64,000 nt of DNA, from positions 195,684,947-195,748,946 of the forward strand of contig NC_135783.1 of NCBI RefSeq assembly GCF_051106095.1, given 5' to 3'. Position 1 is the first letter of the stretch; each line of letters begins with the position of its first letter. The translations under genes and the position numbers were made by a program. Of the stretch, positions 36,701-50,000 are shown piece after piece. The notes beneath the pieces were generated by a model, which saw nothing but the letters and a program-made list of their open reading frames with translations, did not search any database and was not told where the DNA came from. This DNA comes from Pogona vitticeps. Lineage: Eukaryota; Chordata; Lepidosauria; Squamata; Agamidae.

Positions 36701-37938
36701 CAAACACTTGGAACTTCATTTGAGTGCACTCCTGTGGACAGATTGTTCTTGGGAAGTTAACCAGAGTTCAAGAAAACATTATCTCTAAAATTTGATATTT
36801 TTTTCATACTTGTAATTTTTGAATATGTAATTATATACAAATGCTCATTCATAATAATCATACACAGTAAGTCATTTAATACTTCAAATTGATTGGCTTA
36901 ATAGTTGTTGATGGTGTTATTAATAAGTAAACACATGTTCAACTTTGCAAGTAGCTTTTTCAGTTTGGCTTGTATGAGATTAAATATATATATAACATAC
37001 ATGAGTGTGTCTGTGTGCATGTGCATATGTATGTGTTTGTGCAGGGGTAGTATTTTCTTTTACACCGGGCTGGATAAATTTTCAAGTTCTGTTTTGAATA
37101 TATGGGCCAGAATCCTGTTGGTTAGTGTAGTAAAGCACACTATCATGGGCACATTGTATCAGTGGGTATCTAGTGAGTCTACTCTTTCACACATTCTAGT
37201 GATTAGATGGGCCTACTTTTGTGGAAATTTAATTTAGGATGATAAGTCACAGTTAGAACAGACCAGTTTGAATCAATGGAATTTATAGAAGAGTTGATTC
37301 ACCAAATCCCTATTGATTCAATGGGTCTACTCTAGTATGATTTACTGTGCTAAGCATCAAGATTTTGGCTGTGGAGTGTATGACCACTGGATGCCAGAGA
37401 CTGCTTTGGTAATTCAGTTAGAAAGCTATGTTTGATGTGCCAGTATTTCAGAGCAGTAAATCTGTATTTGCTATTTTATTCTCTAGGCTCTTTCAGATGC
37501 TCTAATATCACTTCAGATGGTCTACCCTCGACGAAACCTCTCAGCTGACCAGTGGAGAAACGCACAGCTCTTGAGCCTTATCAGTGCTCCCAGCACAATG
37601 CTTAATCCTGCACAGTCAGACACAGTATGAGGCTTTCCTTTGATTTTATTTCTGTAATATTTAAAAGGTTGGATCTGAGGTGTTTTCTGTATGAATGAGC
37701 TGGTGGTAGCTGGATTTCCACCGTAGCAGTTTCTAATGAGCCTGCTAAGTATGCATTGGGATATTATTTTATTAATTTTTAAAAATTTGTCATTTATAGG
37801 CCACCTTTCTCCCAATAAGGGACCCAAAGCAGCTCACAGTACTAAAAAAAATAGAAATAAAAACATAATAAGTTGCATATTTAAAAAACAAACTATAAAA
37901 CTGATTAAAATACAGTTGAATAACTGAAAACAGGATTG

Positions 37939-38014
<76 letters not shown>

Positions 38015-41000
38015 ATATGCCGCCCACACTACCCGAAGGTCTTTTGTAAGCCATTTTTTGCTCCTGCATTAGAAGAAACATGGGATTAAAGTAAAATTAA
38101 ATGAATGAACAAATCAGCCAGTCTTGGAGGATTGGGCCTTTTCTGTGCATGCTGTAGCCCATCCCAGATGGGAAGCAATTTGAGACACTCCTGTCTGGAT
38201 GCTGGCAGGAAAGGAGGGTGTTTCCCCTAGCCCTTTTTTCCTGCATCCAACCCAGTAGGTCATCTTTTTTTTCAAATTCTCAGACAAGATTATTATTGCT
38301 TATGTATGTGTCTGTTTATTTGTTTTTTTTTTAAATACCCTCCATGGTGTATCATAGATGCATAGATCTCTTTGCAGATTTATCTCAAGGTTACACTAAT
38401 ACATGGGTCCATTTCTGCTTCTTACATGGGTTTGTTTCTGCTTCTGTACGTTATTCTCAACAACTGTCGAGTTGTGGTTAGGGTGACTGGAACATGGATT
38501 TTTACCTATGACATTAAATATGGTGCTGGCAAATTTGATTTACAGAATTAGAATTACTGAGCTGTAAGTAGTGCTTAATCACTCTGGAAAGTTACTCAGT
38601 TGCTTGGAAACACCATTTCCTGTACCTTAATATTTTCTGTATAGTTACGCCTAACTTTCTTTATCCAGCATAGTTTATTCAATTCAGATTTTTTTTTTGC
38701 CTAAAATTCTTACACTGAGTGCTTTTCTTAAAATATCCAAGGCAGATGAATTATATTATTTTTCATCCAGTGTCAATATTAATTTGAGACCTATTCACAC
38801 TTCTGTTGGTGACGAGTAGGCTCAGTAGCAATTCTGTGACGAAGCTGTTAATTATTTATTTTTTAATTGTTTATACTTCCCAGTTGGCATATGCCCTCAG
38901 GATAGTTTATAAATTTAAAATCCAGAAGCAGTAAATAGAATCACAGGTTTTACACTATAACAACCCATATGGTATCAAAACATGAAATGGTTGTGCTGTA
39001 ACAACCACTAATAAAACTGAAATGGAAGGAGTAAAAATGAAAATTAAGGACTAAATGCCTTCCTGTAAAGGAAATATTTAGATTATCATCTTAATATGAC
39101 TAGTGGGGATGTGATACAGATAATTGGAAGGCCATTCCATGCAGGAGCAGTGTTCCCTCTAGGTTTCAGCCAGTGCTGGGTGGTGGCCCGGCTCTGCCTG
39201 CACAGCCAAATGGGCAGCAACATTGGCTGTGGGTACATGGTACCAATCCAGCACTTGCCAGGCATGCAGCTTAGAGGGAACATTACACAGGAGGGCTACC
39301 ACTGAAAAGGCTCTTCTCCTTACTGTATATTATCTATCACAAGATCTGAAGATGTGGTCTTAATAAAAAGGCTAGAACATACATTACCACAGGATTCTCC
39401 AAAAGAGTGGTCCTTATGGCTTTTGAAAGATTTTGTACCAACACCTGGAATTGGCCCCAGTATGTTTATATGGGGAACAGTTTAAGTATGAATCAATCCT
39501 TGCTTAAACTGCATAGTAAACAAGCTCCAAGCCCTGAGTTGATAACAAGTAGCATTCTCTCTTTTGTGAAAAGATATTTGAGGTTCTTAGCCTGGACTAC
39601 GTTAGATCATAACACAGCTTGTTCATTTCTAGATGATGCCCCAGAAATGTCACATAGAGTCAAAGAAAACTGTTACAGTAAACAGTACAAAGAAATGAGG
39701 AGAACAAAAGAGGAAAAACAAGATTTTTCCCCCTGTAAAAACCAAAAGATCAAAGGGAATTTTAAACTTAAAAGAAGAATGCTAAAAGATCAGCAGGCAG
39801 ACATTTCATTTGGCCAAGATAAAATAAAGAGAAAATGGAAACAATATATTGAAGAAATGTATGGAAGAGAAGCAAGGATTGCTCTCTCAGAAGGGTGCTG
39901 TAACTCAGAGGAAGTTTAACAACATGGAACAACAACAAACTTAACAAGCTACGACAACTGCATCCATCAAAATCCTAAAAAGAATATGCCAATAAGTAGG
40001 GAAGACAAAAGAATAGAACACAGGCTGGAAGTAATCAGTATACCTTCCATCTCCAAGAAAGAAACTTCTGAAGAGTGCAGTGACTTTAAAATGATTGCAG
40101 TAATCTTCCACACAAGCAAAGCGATACTCAAGTTTTTGCAACAAAAACTTTTACCATATGTAGCACAAGAAATACCTGATGTTCAAGCTGGATTCTGAAA
40201 ACCAAGCTGCATTAGAGATTATGTTGCAAATACACATTGACAGCTAGTATGTGCCGGAGAATTTCAGAAGAAAATCATGTTGTGCTTTATACAAAGCCTT
40301 TGATTTTGTGGGCTTTGGTAAGCTCTGTTTTAAAAGAAATGTGTATGCCTCCAGCATTCAATTATCCTGATGTGTAACCTGTGCTGTGGACAAGAAGCTA
40401 ATGTTAGGACAAAATATGAAAAAACTAAATGGTTTCTCATAGGCAAAGTCACCAAATAGGTACGTGTTTTATCTCATCTCTTCAGTCTGTATGCAAAGCA
40501 TAAACAGATAGCTGGAGTACGTATATTCAACTGAAGAAGCAGTACAGATTGATGGAAGAAGTATCAATAGTCAGAGATATGCAGATAACACCTTATTCCT
40601 GTCAGAAGGCAACAGTGAATTACTCCTAATGAAGATGAAAAAGAAAAGTATGAAAGCAGGTTGCAGTTGAATATTAAGAAAACTTCTTGAAGGTTGCTCT
40701 TTCTTAGGATCATCATAAGTCAGAAACAACTTGATGGCGCATAACAACATCACACCAGAAAACCGTACCACAAAACTACATTTAAGCTATCTTGGTTTCC
40801 AGAATTTTAACTGTCAAAATTGTGTCCTACATTTTGGTCTTGTTATATCAGATTTATCCAATTCTAAAAATCTGCAGAATTTTAAATCTAGAATGGATGT
40901 GGAGAAGTCTAGAATATATAGCATGAACTATTCTGCGGCTTTGGCAACTCTACAACTTACCTTCTGTTAAAATAATGCTTACGCATTAGAATTCTAGTAG

Positions 41001-44000
41001 ATGCTAAGGAGCGTTCTTTAATATATTGTAGTCAGATTAATGTACGAACTATGTTGATTATCATTTTCTAAAGGAGATTTATTTGTATAAACAGATGCCG
41101 TGTGAATACCTCTCTCTGGATGCAATGGAGAAATGGATCATCTGTAAGTTTGAATCTTGTACTGAAATTCCCTCTCTCTCTCTCCCTCCCCCCCAAAAAA
41201 ACTGCTTTCATATGTGGACTTACTCACAGAATCAGTGCAGATGTAATAGTTTTTATCCCTTAGCTACTTCTAATAGAACATTCATTCTAATCCTAGGTAC
41301 ATCTTCCTGTGAAGATTCCTCTCATTGTATTAATCATAAGTCATGGGCACATCAGCATTATTGCAATACTCATCATATGTTTTCCTTTTTTGGCTAAAAT
41401 CCTTTCGCGTAGCTATACAAATGGCATAATGTTTGGAGCCGAATTGTCTCAAGTTAAGAAATCATTGTGGACATCATGAACTTCATACTGCATCAAACAG
41501 GACATTATGCAACAAATATTGTGTTTCCCCGAAAATAAGACAGGGTCTTATATTAATTTTTGCTCCAAAAATGCATTAGGGCTTATTTTCGGGAGATGTT
41601 TTATTTTATGTTTTTCATGTAAAACAATCTATGTTAATTCAAATACAGCCCTTTCATCTTCTTCTGGTTGCTGCACAATGGTAAAGGGCAGACTTTCACT
41701 TAACTAGGGCTTATTTTGGGGGTAGGTCTTATTGACGGGGAAACATGGTAATGAGTGTGGTTATTTCTTAACATGAGGCAATCGCCTCTAAATGTGCCAT
41801 TTGTGTTTCATTGATGCTAGAGGATTTTGGCCTGTGTGGGGCTTTAATCATTTTTGTGTATGAGTTAAAAGCAGCCCTGGCTTAGCATTAAAATTAATGG
41901 AGATATAGCAGTGTGAATTGATAGGTTGGCAAAGGAAAGATGGAGAAACCTATGCAAGGGATAGAGGGGCTAAGAAATGAAATATGCTATTTTTATTTCT
42001 TTGCATAGATAATGATAGGGCAGTGTCATAGCTACAACAGCTTTCATTACTTAGCTATTAAAACTTTGCAGAAGGATGATTCAAATATGCTATGATATAG
42101 CATAGAGGAGTTAATTCATTTATATGGATGATATTTTACTACCACTTTTAATGGGGTAAGACTAATATATTTTTTAAAAAATACATCTGAATTTGTAAAA
42201 ATGTTTGTCAGAATTTGCACAGTACATTGCACCGTATTTTAAGCCTTTTTCCTTAAACAGTTTATTTAAATTGTGCAGGTATATTAAGAAAAGTGGTTGT
42301 TAAAAAGCAAGCAGGTAGAGAAATATCTTGGCTGCAGTAAAATTAATATATGTGTAATCTGTTTCATAGAAATCAAATAAATAAATAAATAAATATTTCT
42401 TTTGACACTGCATAATTCAAATATTCATATTATATACAATATTATGAATTTTAAAAATTCTTTTTCTTCTTCCAAAGTTGGTTTTATTTTGTGCCATGGA
42501 ATCCTTAACAGTGATGCAACAGCTTTGACCCTTTGGAAGCTCGCTCTTCAAAGCAGCTCTTGCTTGGCTCTGTTTCGGGATGAAGTTTTCCATATTCACA
42601 AAGCTGCAGAGGACTTGTTCGTAAACATAAGAGGGTACAGTTCTTTTTATGTTACCTATCGTATTAAATTCTGTCTACTATTTTTTATGTGATAGGTGAC
42701 AGATTACTCAATAAGAGAAATCTGTTAGAATTCCCAGGGTTAGGGTTTGAGAGATTGGAAGGAACGGCAACATTGCATATGCTGACTCTCATGTCTTTTA
42801 AGCATTGCATAAATCACCTTGTTTTCCTCTACTAAATTCTTGACAACTCTTGTACCTTAAAAAAAATGAAACCAGGGACTCTCTGAAACTCAATCCCAGA
42901 AGCTAGATTTAACCAAGAATCTGAAGCATGACTGTTCTCAGGTCCATTTCAACTGAGACTATCTGTATGCCAGATGTGCTGATGGAAGAAGGAATGGGAA
43001 TAATTATCAGGGAGAGGAGAGAAAGATTGCTTGGCCTTACCCCTAAGCTCTGGATGGAACTAGATTGACCCTAAGTCTGAACAGCTTTGTTCAACATAAA
43101 TGTATCTGATGCAGTTTTAATTTAGAATTTAGGATACCTGCCGCACTCCAGAGTATATCTTGTTATGAATACATAATTTGCCATTTATCTATGGTGCAAT
43201 TATCTGATAAGATGTCTGTGGCCCTGTTCTTACTTGTCACATCTGAAGTGTTCGTCAGCTAGTTCTTTGTCCCCGTGGGATTTTGACCTGCATATGCAAA
43301 AACCGTCTTTTTCACCCCCAATGTAAAACTGCTGTTGAGAAAAGGGACATAACAAGGAGCCATTTGAGTCTTAGCCATTATTTGCAGCAGGGAAGTATTT
43401 GAAACTTAGCCATTATATACAGCATAATGACTTTAACCAAATCCGAAGTACTTGGCTATTCACTACAGGATACAGTAAACCTGGTGGCTGAAAAACAAAA
43501 TCAGCATGTGAACCAAGAAAAATGCACCATAGAATGGCTTGGAGGTACTAACAATTGTAGATCTTGGCAGCAGAAAACTTGAACATACTCTTGCATGCCT
43601 CCCACTGATAGCAATAAACAGCTGCTGGGCTCCTTAAGGCATTTCTTCATGGATCCAATATGTCATTTGATCTGAATATAAGGCCTTAAATGGTTATTGT
43701 AGTAACTTTTATACCTTAATAGGGCAGGTAAAGAAAGGTTTCTCTGTCTCATGTAGATCTAAAAAGAAGGAAGATCGTTCTCACCGGTGTGTTTATACAT
43801 TTTATTTACATTTGCAGCTACAACAAACGTATTAATGACATACGGGAGTGCAAGGAGGCTGCTGTATCACATGCGTGAGTACTATGTTGTAGTTTTTATA
43901 CTGTTACTGATTTCACATTTCAGAATTGAGCCAAATAATGGCTAGATGGCTTACATTTCAAAATTCTGAATCCCCAACTGTTTCTGTTCACATCAGAGGA

Positions 44001-47000
44001 GAGAGAACTGCTTAGTTCTTTCTCCTCAGTTCTTTACAGAGTCTGGAAAGCTGCCAGAGAGTGTCCTCATTCTCTCTGGAACTTTTCTGGGGAGGGGGAT
44101 TGACACCAGTGGAAGAACGCAGAAATCTACATCACCTGGGGTTAAACCTGAAATCTGCCCATCTAAACTGTCTCTGCAGTGCGGCAGTTTCCATTTGGGA
44201 GTTTGTTTTTAAACAGAACCTGGCCATGATTTCTTTTTCATCTGCGTGCAGCGCTCTAATGCTCATGATCCTGCAGAAATCAAAAGCTAGAGTCTGATGT
44301 GAGATTTCAGTGGTTTCATAAAGATATTCCCCACCCTTGGATTTAGATTGCGCACAAAAACCACATGACTTTTTCCCCCTCTTTAGCAGCCAAAACCATG
44401 TTGTGTAGCCATGCCTATGCAGCTGAGAGTTGCACAAGTGAAATTGTCATCCAACATAAGTTATATCCAGCAAGCAGCAGTTACAGTTGCACAATTGGTT
44501 GTTGGGCAGTCAGGCCCGCATGGTGAACTGTGTGGGCTTAACTGCCTGCCAACCTTTGCAGCCGTACTTTCATGCTATGCAAAGTGCAATAGGATTTTAG
44601 CCAGTGTGTTACCATATGAATTTCATTGTACATTAGATCATGTACTTGTTGCCTGGTATTTCAAGCAGAAATATAGTGGAGAAGGAACATAGCAGATAGT
44701 GATCATGTTTTTAGAAAGCCCTGCTACATTTTCATTCTCCTCAGCTTAATCATGCTGTCTCTCTAAATTCTAAGACAAAGTAGAATTATCATCCAAATAT
44801 TAACATTAAATATTGCAGGGAATTTTTCTTTTGTTTGTTTGTTTGTTTAACTTTTGTCTAGAAACATGAAATGGTATATTAGTTCTTGGTCTAATAGGAG
44901 ACAAAACAGTATAAAGTAACTACAGTTTTGCGTACGTTTAAAACACCGGTTTTGTATCATAGACCACAGCACAACTTGATATTTGACATACAGTGTTTTG
45001 GTGATTGATCTCAACATTTCTGTTCTCAAAAACAGTGGTTCGATGCACAGAGAAAGGCGCAAGTTTTTACGGTCTGCACTGAAAGAGCTAGCCACTGTCC
45101 TGTCAGACCAGCCAGGGTTGTTGGGTCCCAAGGTAAATATGTGACATACTAAGTTTAAAACAAAATCTAATATTCTTCTTCAAAAACGATCTCTTGTGTG
45201 AATATGCTCAGTTTCAAGAGTTTGTCTCCATTTGTATATGTGTTCTATTAAAGAAACGTTGAATGTGTGTGTGTTTTTTCTCTGCAGGCACTTTTTGTAT
45301 TTATGGCATTATCCTTTGCTCGTGATGAAATTATTTGGCTACTTCGACATGCAGATAACATGCCAAAGAAGAGTGCAGATGATTTCATAGATAAGTACGT
45401 TAATACCTAGCGCAGTTTTCTTTTTAGTCAGATCGTAGGAAACTGCTTCCCAAGCTCATGGCATGCTGTGGTTGGATTTATTTTTTATATATGTGCACAT
45501 GCAGGCTATGCCCCTCTGAATGATCTTCCAGATTTTATGTAACCATTCTGCTCTAAGCCTGGCCCTTTTTAGCTATGCTAAAAGTATATGGATAGCATAT
45601 CCAATGTGAGGAGCATGCTAGCCCAATCCCCCTCCACTGTTGCCCTTCTGCATGTGAGTTTTGGATCACGTGAAGAAGTTCACCTTTCTCTAGAATGTCA
45701 ATTTGTTTTTGCATATTAAATTTGACAACAGAGGATGGTGAGGCTAGTGTATTTCCATTATCAGTTGTGCTCTCCACATGTGTTCAGCACAACTGAAGGG
45801 CTGCAGTGGGCTGCAAATGCTATATTAAAAATGAGTGGAACCCTTTTGATGTTCACATAATGTTTATGTAAGTTCATCTAATTGACATGGTGCCAGGATG
45901 TATCTTGGGAGTGTAACTGAGTGTATGACTGGGTGTAATGATGTGCCCCAGCACGTCATTAGCTACATCGAATTGTACAGACCTTGCATGAACACCGACA
46001 GCATTCTGGCCAGTGTGATAAGCTTGAGTAAGTGCATCAGAGGCAGCAGACATTTAATAGAAACGCTGAAATAGGAGTGCTTCGTTCCCCCCCCCCCCCG
46101 TAGATTATTTCTGTAACTGTTCACCAAAGTTGCTTAGTGGTTTACAGTAATTAAAAAAAATTAGCACCTGGAATGTGATTAAACTAATGGAGATAAAAAA
46201 GAACAAAGCAGTAATTCAATTCCAGAAGTCAAATGAAGGCTTTGAGTTCAGAAAGCTGTGAAAAGATTGCTCCAGTTCTCATGGCGAAGAGCTCCGTCGT
46301 ACTTGGGCTATAACCGAAAAAATCCTTCTGCTGCGGTGCGCTAATATTTCTCCTTCCCAGTAAAATTGTAATTGGGATGAGGGTCTCATGAGTTGATCAT
46401 AAGTATAAGTCTGCTTGATTAATCAGCTTCTCTTTGAATGTGAATTTTTTCTCAAGTCAGTGTCTGTTTGAGAGTGAAACCATGTTTACAAACTCTGTAG
46501 ATGGCCAGGATGCCTTTGGGTACATTAGTGGTAAAGAAGGCGACATTGGCATTGGTCCAGAGAACTCATTCTTCAAACATTTTCTGCAGCTTTTTACTGC
46601 CTCCATATGTGCTACTAAACTGCAGAATAGTCTTTGAAACTACAGTGGTGCCTCGCAAGACGGTGGCCTCGCAAAACGATGAATTTGTATAACGATGAGG
46701 TTTTGCGACCACCATTGCGCTTCGCAAAACAGTGTTTCCTATTGGGGAATTTCGCTATACGAGTAGGAGAGTGTGCCCAGTTCCCCTCCTCTTCTTGGCT
46801 TCCCTCCCACACCAAGCGACGCTTACTGGAGGCGGCAGCGAGGGGCCGGCTGGGGAGTGGGGGGCATTGCGAGCAGCTTCGTGGACTAACGGGGTTTCCT
46901 GGCACAATGAGGCAAGCCCAGGATTTCCCCTTACCTCCTTACACGAGCGGAACAGCGCGCACCGGTTCCCCTCCGCCCCTTTTGCTTCCCTACCCGCCCA

Positions 47001-50000
47001 CAGCAAGCAAGTCTAGGACTTCTTGCCTGCTTCTTGTCATCCGAGCGGGAAGCCCGCGCCGGCTCCCCGCCTCCTCTTGGTTTCCCTCCCCTCCCAAACC
47101 AAGCAGCGCTTACCGGAGGTGCGTCTGGGGAGTGGGGGGGGGTCGCAAGAGGCTTCAGGGACGACCTGGGCTACTTGGGAAGCTAGCGACAGCGAGGTTT
47201 TTCCCGGGCTGATAGCAGAAGGAATTCCTTCCCCAGCCGCTTTTAGCCTTAGTTTTCGCCCTTTCAGTGGGGCGTTCCTTTCACCGTCAGGGCATGGGCT
47301 GCTGGGACGTGGAGGGAGAGGTCCCCTTTGTTTTTGCCAGCCACGTGTGCACTCAGGAGCTCCCTTCCAGCGCTGAGCAGGGATTTCCTGGCCTGGGGCT
47401 CGGGAGGGGGAGGTTCCCTCGTTGCTAGATGGGCCGTATCTAGCAACTCCTTTTGTTTTTGCCAGCCACGTGCGCAAGCAGGAGCTCCCTTCCAGAGCTG
47501 AACAAGGGCGCCCTGTTCTTGTAGCCTCTCCAGCACCCTCCTAAGGTGGGATAGATGTTCTTCCCAAGAGCTGCTAAAAATTATAATGTCGTCAATGTAG
47601 GCGGCTGCGCAATCTTGTAGGGGTTCTAACACCCGGTCCATCAATCGTTGGAACGTTGCAGCCGCCCCATGCAGCCCAAACGGCATCTTTTTGAATTGAA
47701 ATAACCCCTTAGGGGTACAGAATGCCGTTTTCTCCTTATCTTGAGGCCTCAACGGGATCTGCCAATATCCCTTCGTTAAATCGATTGCACTGAGAAATTT
47801 GCCCCCCCCCCAGCTTATCTAACAAGTCTCCTACCTTTGGCATAGGGTAAGCATCAAACCTTGATATGACATTAACCTTTCTGAAGTCAATACAGAACCT
47901 GAGAGATCCATCAGGTTTAGGAACCATTACTGGGAAGCTTCTCCAAGGCCCATTGGAAGGTTCGATCACCCCCGTTTAAGCATTTCCTCTACTTCTTGGT
48001 TAATAACCCCCGTTATATGTCGGGGCCATGACCTACCACTAACTCTCACTATGTCTCCAGGGGTTGTTTCTATATTGTGTTCCACCAACTGGGTACACCC
48101 GGGTATTGGAGAGAATACCTGGGGAAAGTCTTCCTTCAACTGCCTAGCTTGTTGTTTTTGTTCCCCAGACAAAAGGTCTCCTACAACTACGTCCCCTCCT
48201 GAGGTCAGGTCTTCCCTTTCGGGACCCAACTCATCATCTACCTCAGTCCCGAACAACACTTCTCTATCCATTCTTTTAACAAATTCACGTGGAACACTTG
48301 GGTCTTCTTTTTTCTATCCGGGGTCTCTATTTCGTAATCTACTTCATTTAGTTTTCTTAGTACTTTGTAAGGCCCTTGCCACTTAGCCAAGAACTTGGAG
48401 GTGTCTGTGGGTAATAGTATCAATACTTTTTGCTGAGGTTCAAAATTCCTAGGGCGTACCTTCTTATTATAGGACCCCTTCTGTCTAACCTGCGCTTGTC
48501 CTAGATTTTCTTTAGCCATCTCCCAAGCCAATTACTATTCCTCATCTCAACTATCTGCTGTAGCGCACCCTTGGAATGATCTTCCCCTTCTTCCCACCTT
48601 TCTCTTATTAAATCAAGCACCCCCCTAGGTCTTCTGCCATATAATAATTCAAAGGGGGAGAAACCAGTGGAGGCTTGAGGGGCCTCCCTAATTGCAAACA
48701 TCAATGGGGCTAGAAAGGTATGCCACATCTTGGGTTTTTCCATTGACAATTTTCTGAGCATACCCTTCAAGGTCCGGTTAAACCTTTCCACTAGCCCATT
48801 GGCTTGAGGATGATAGACAGATGTTCTCAAAGGCTTAACCCCTAACAGGTCCCACATCTATTTGAAGGTCAGGCTCATAAAATTAGAGCCTTGATCAGTT
48901 AACACCTCTTTTGGAAAGCCCACTCTGGAGAACATCTCTAATAACTCCTTAGCCAATACTTTGGCTGTGGTGGACCTCAGGGGCACTGCTTCTGGGTAAC
49001 GGGTGGCATAATCAATGATTACTAGTATATACTGATGCCCCCCCGCCGATTTGGTTAGCGGTCCCACAATGTCCAGAGCAATCCTGTCGAAGGGTCTATC
49101 TACCAGAGGCATAGGTATGAGCTCTGCCCCCGGTCCTGCCTTAGGTTGAGTCATCTGGCACTTAGCACATGACTGACAGAACTCTTCCACGTCGTGGGCC
49201 ATCCCTGGCCACCAGAACCGCTGTTTCACTCTAGCCAAAGTCTTTAGTGCAGCCAAATGTCCCGCCACTGGTAAGTCATGAGCCCAATGCATTACCCAAA
49301 ACCGCAGGCCCTCTGGAATTACCAGCTGGGACTCTTCTTCGTTGGACGCCTTGTTTACGTGATACAGCAAGCCTCCCCTCAATTCAAATCCTTGCACCCC
49401 TTCTGGGGTAGTCCCTTCTGCCAGCGCTTGCTGTAAACAGTTGTTAAGTCCTGCATCATCTTGTTGTAGGCTTCGTATCTGTTCTCTAGACAAATTCATA
49501 ACGTCTAACTCCCTGGCCTCATTTTCTTCTTGGGCCCAGCCTATTTCCCCGGGCTCCTTAGCTAAATTGCTCAGTCCAGGCCAGTCTCTCCCTAGCAGCA
49601 TTTCACGGGTCATACCGGGAACTATCCCCACTTCCATGTCTCGCTTATGGCCGCCTACCTCAACCTCGGCCATAGTAGTCGCGTATTCTTTAACATCCCC
49701 GTGAATGCATCGGATTACAGCAATCTCCGGTAAACGTTCTCCCTCTAGCTCTTTTACCAGCGTTTTACTGCATCCGGTATCCAGTAAAGCCTTCTTGGTT
49801 TGTCCGTTAACTCTTGCCTCCACTACCCAACCCGGGTGGTTTTCCTCACCCACCTTGGTCATCCCGGTACAAGCCTCAGCCCACGCGCACTCCGTTACGG
49901 GGCAATACTTCCGGATGTAGCCGAACTGGCCTCAGCCGAAGCAAGCGGTCATCTTCTCCTTCCCCAGGTTCCATGTCGCTGCCTGTTTGGAGCCTGCTGG

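Larger units (their letters stand above)
33616..37486 (+). other. Introns 4 to 6, remainder
   Basis: Outside the L2-like remnant, the palindrome and the 225-codon frame noted above, these introns contain no recognised feature. A 145-codon plus-strand frame at 33913-34350 shows no domain and looks accidental. Confidence 0.6.
41144..46640 (+). other. Introns 8 to 12 (start), remainder
   Basis: Apart from the family C MITE, an (AATA)n run near 42372-42395 and a C-run at 46087-46099, this AT-rich intron DNA shows no further element I can name. Confidence 0.6.
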
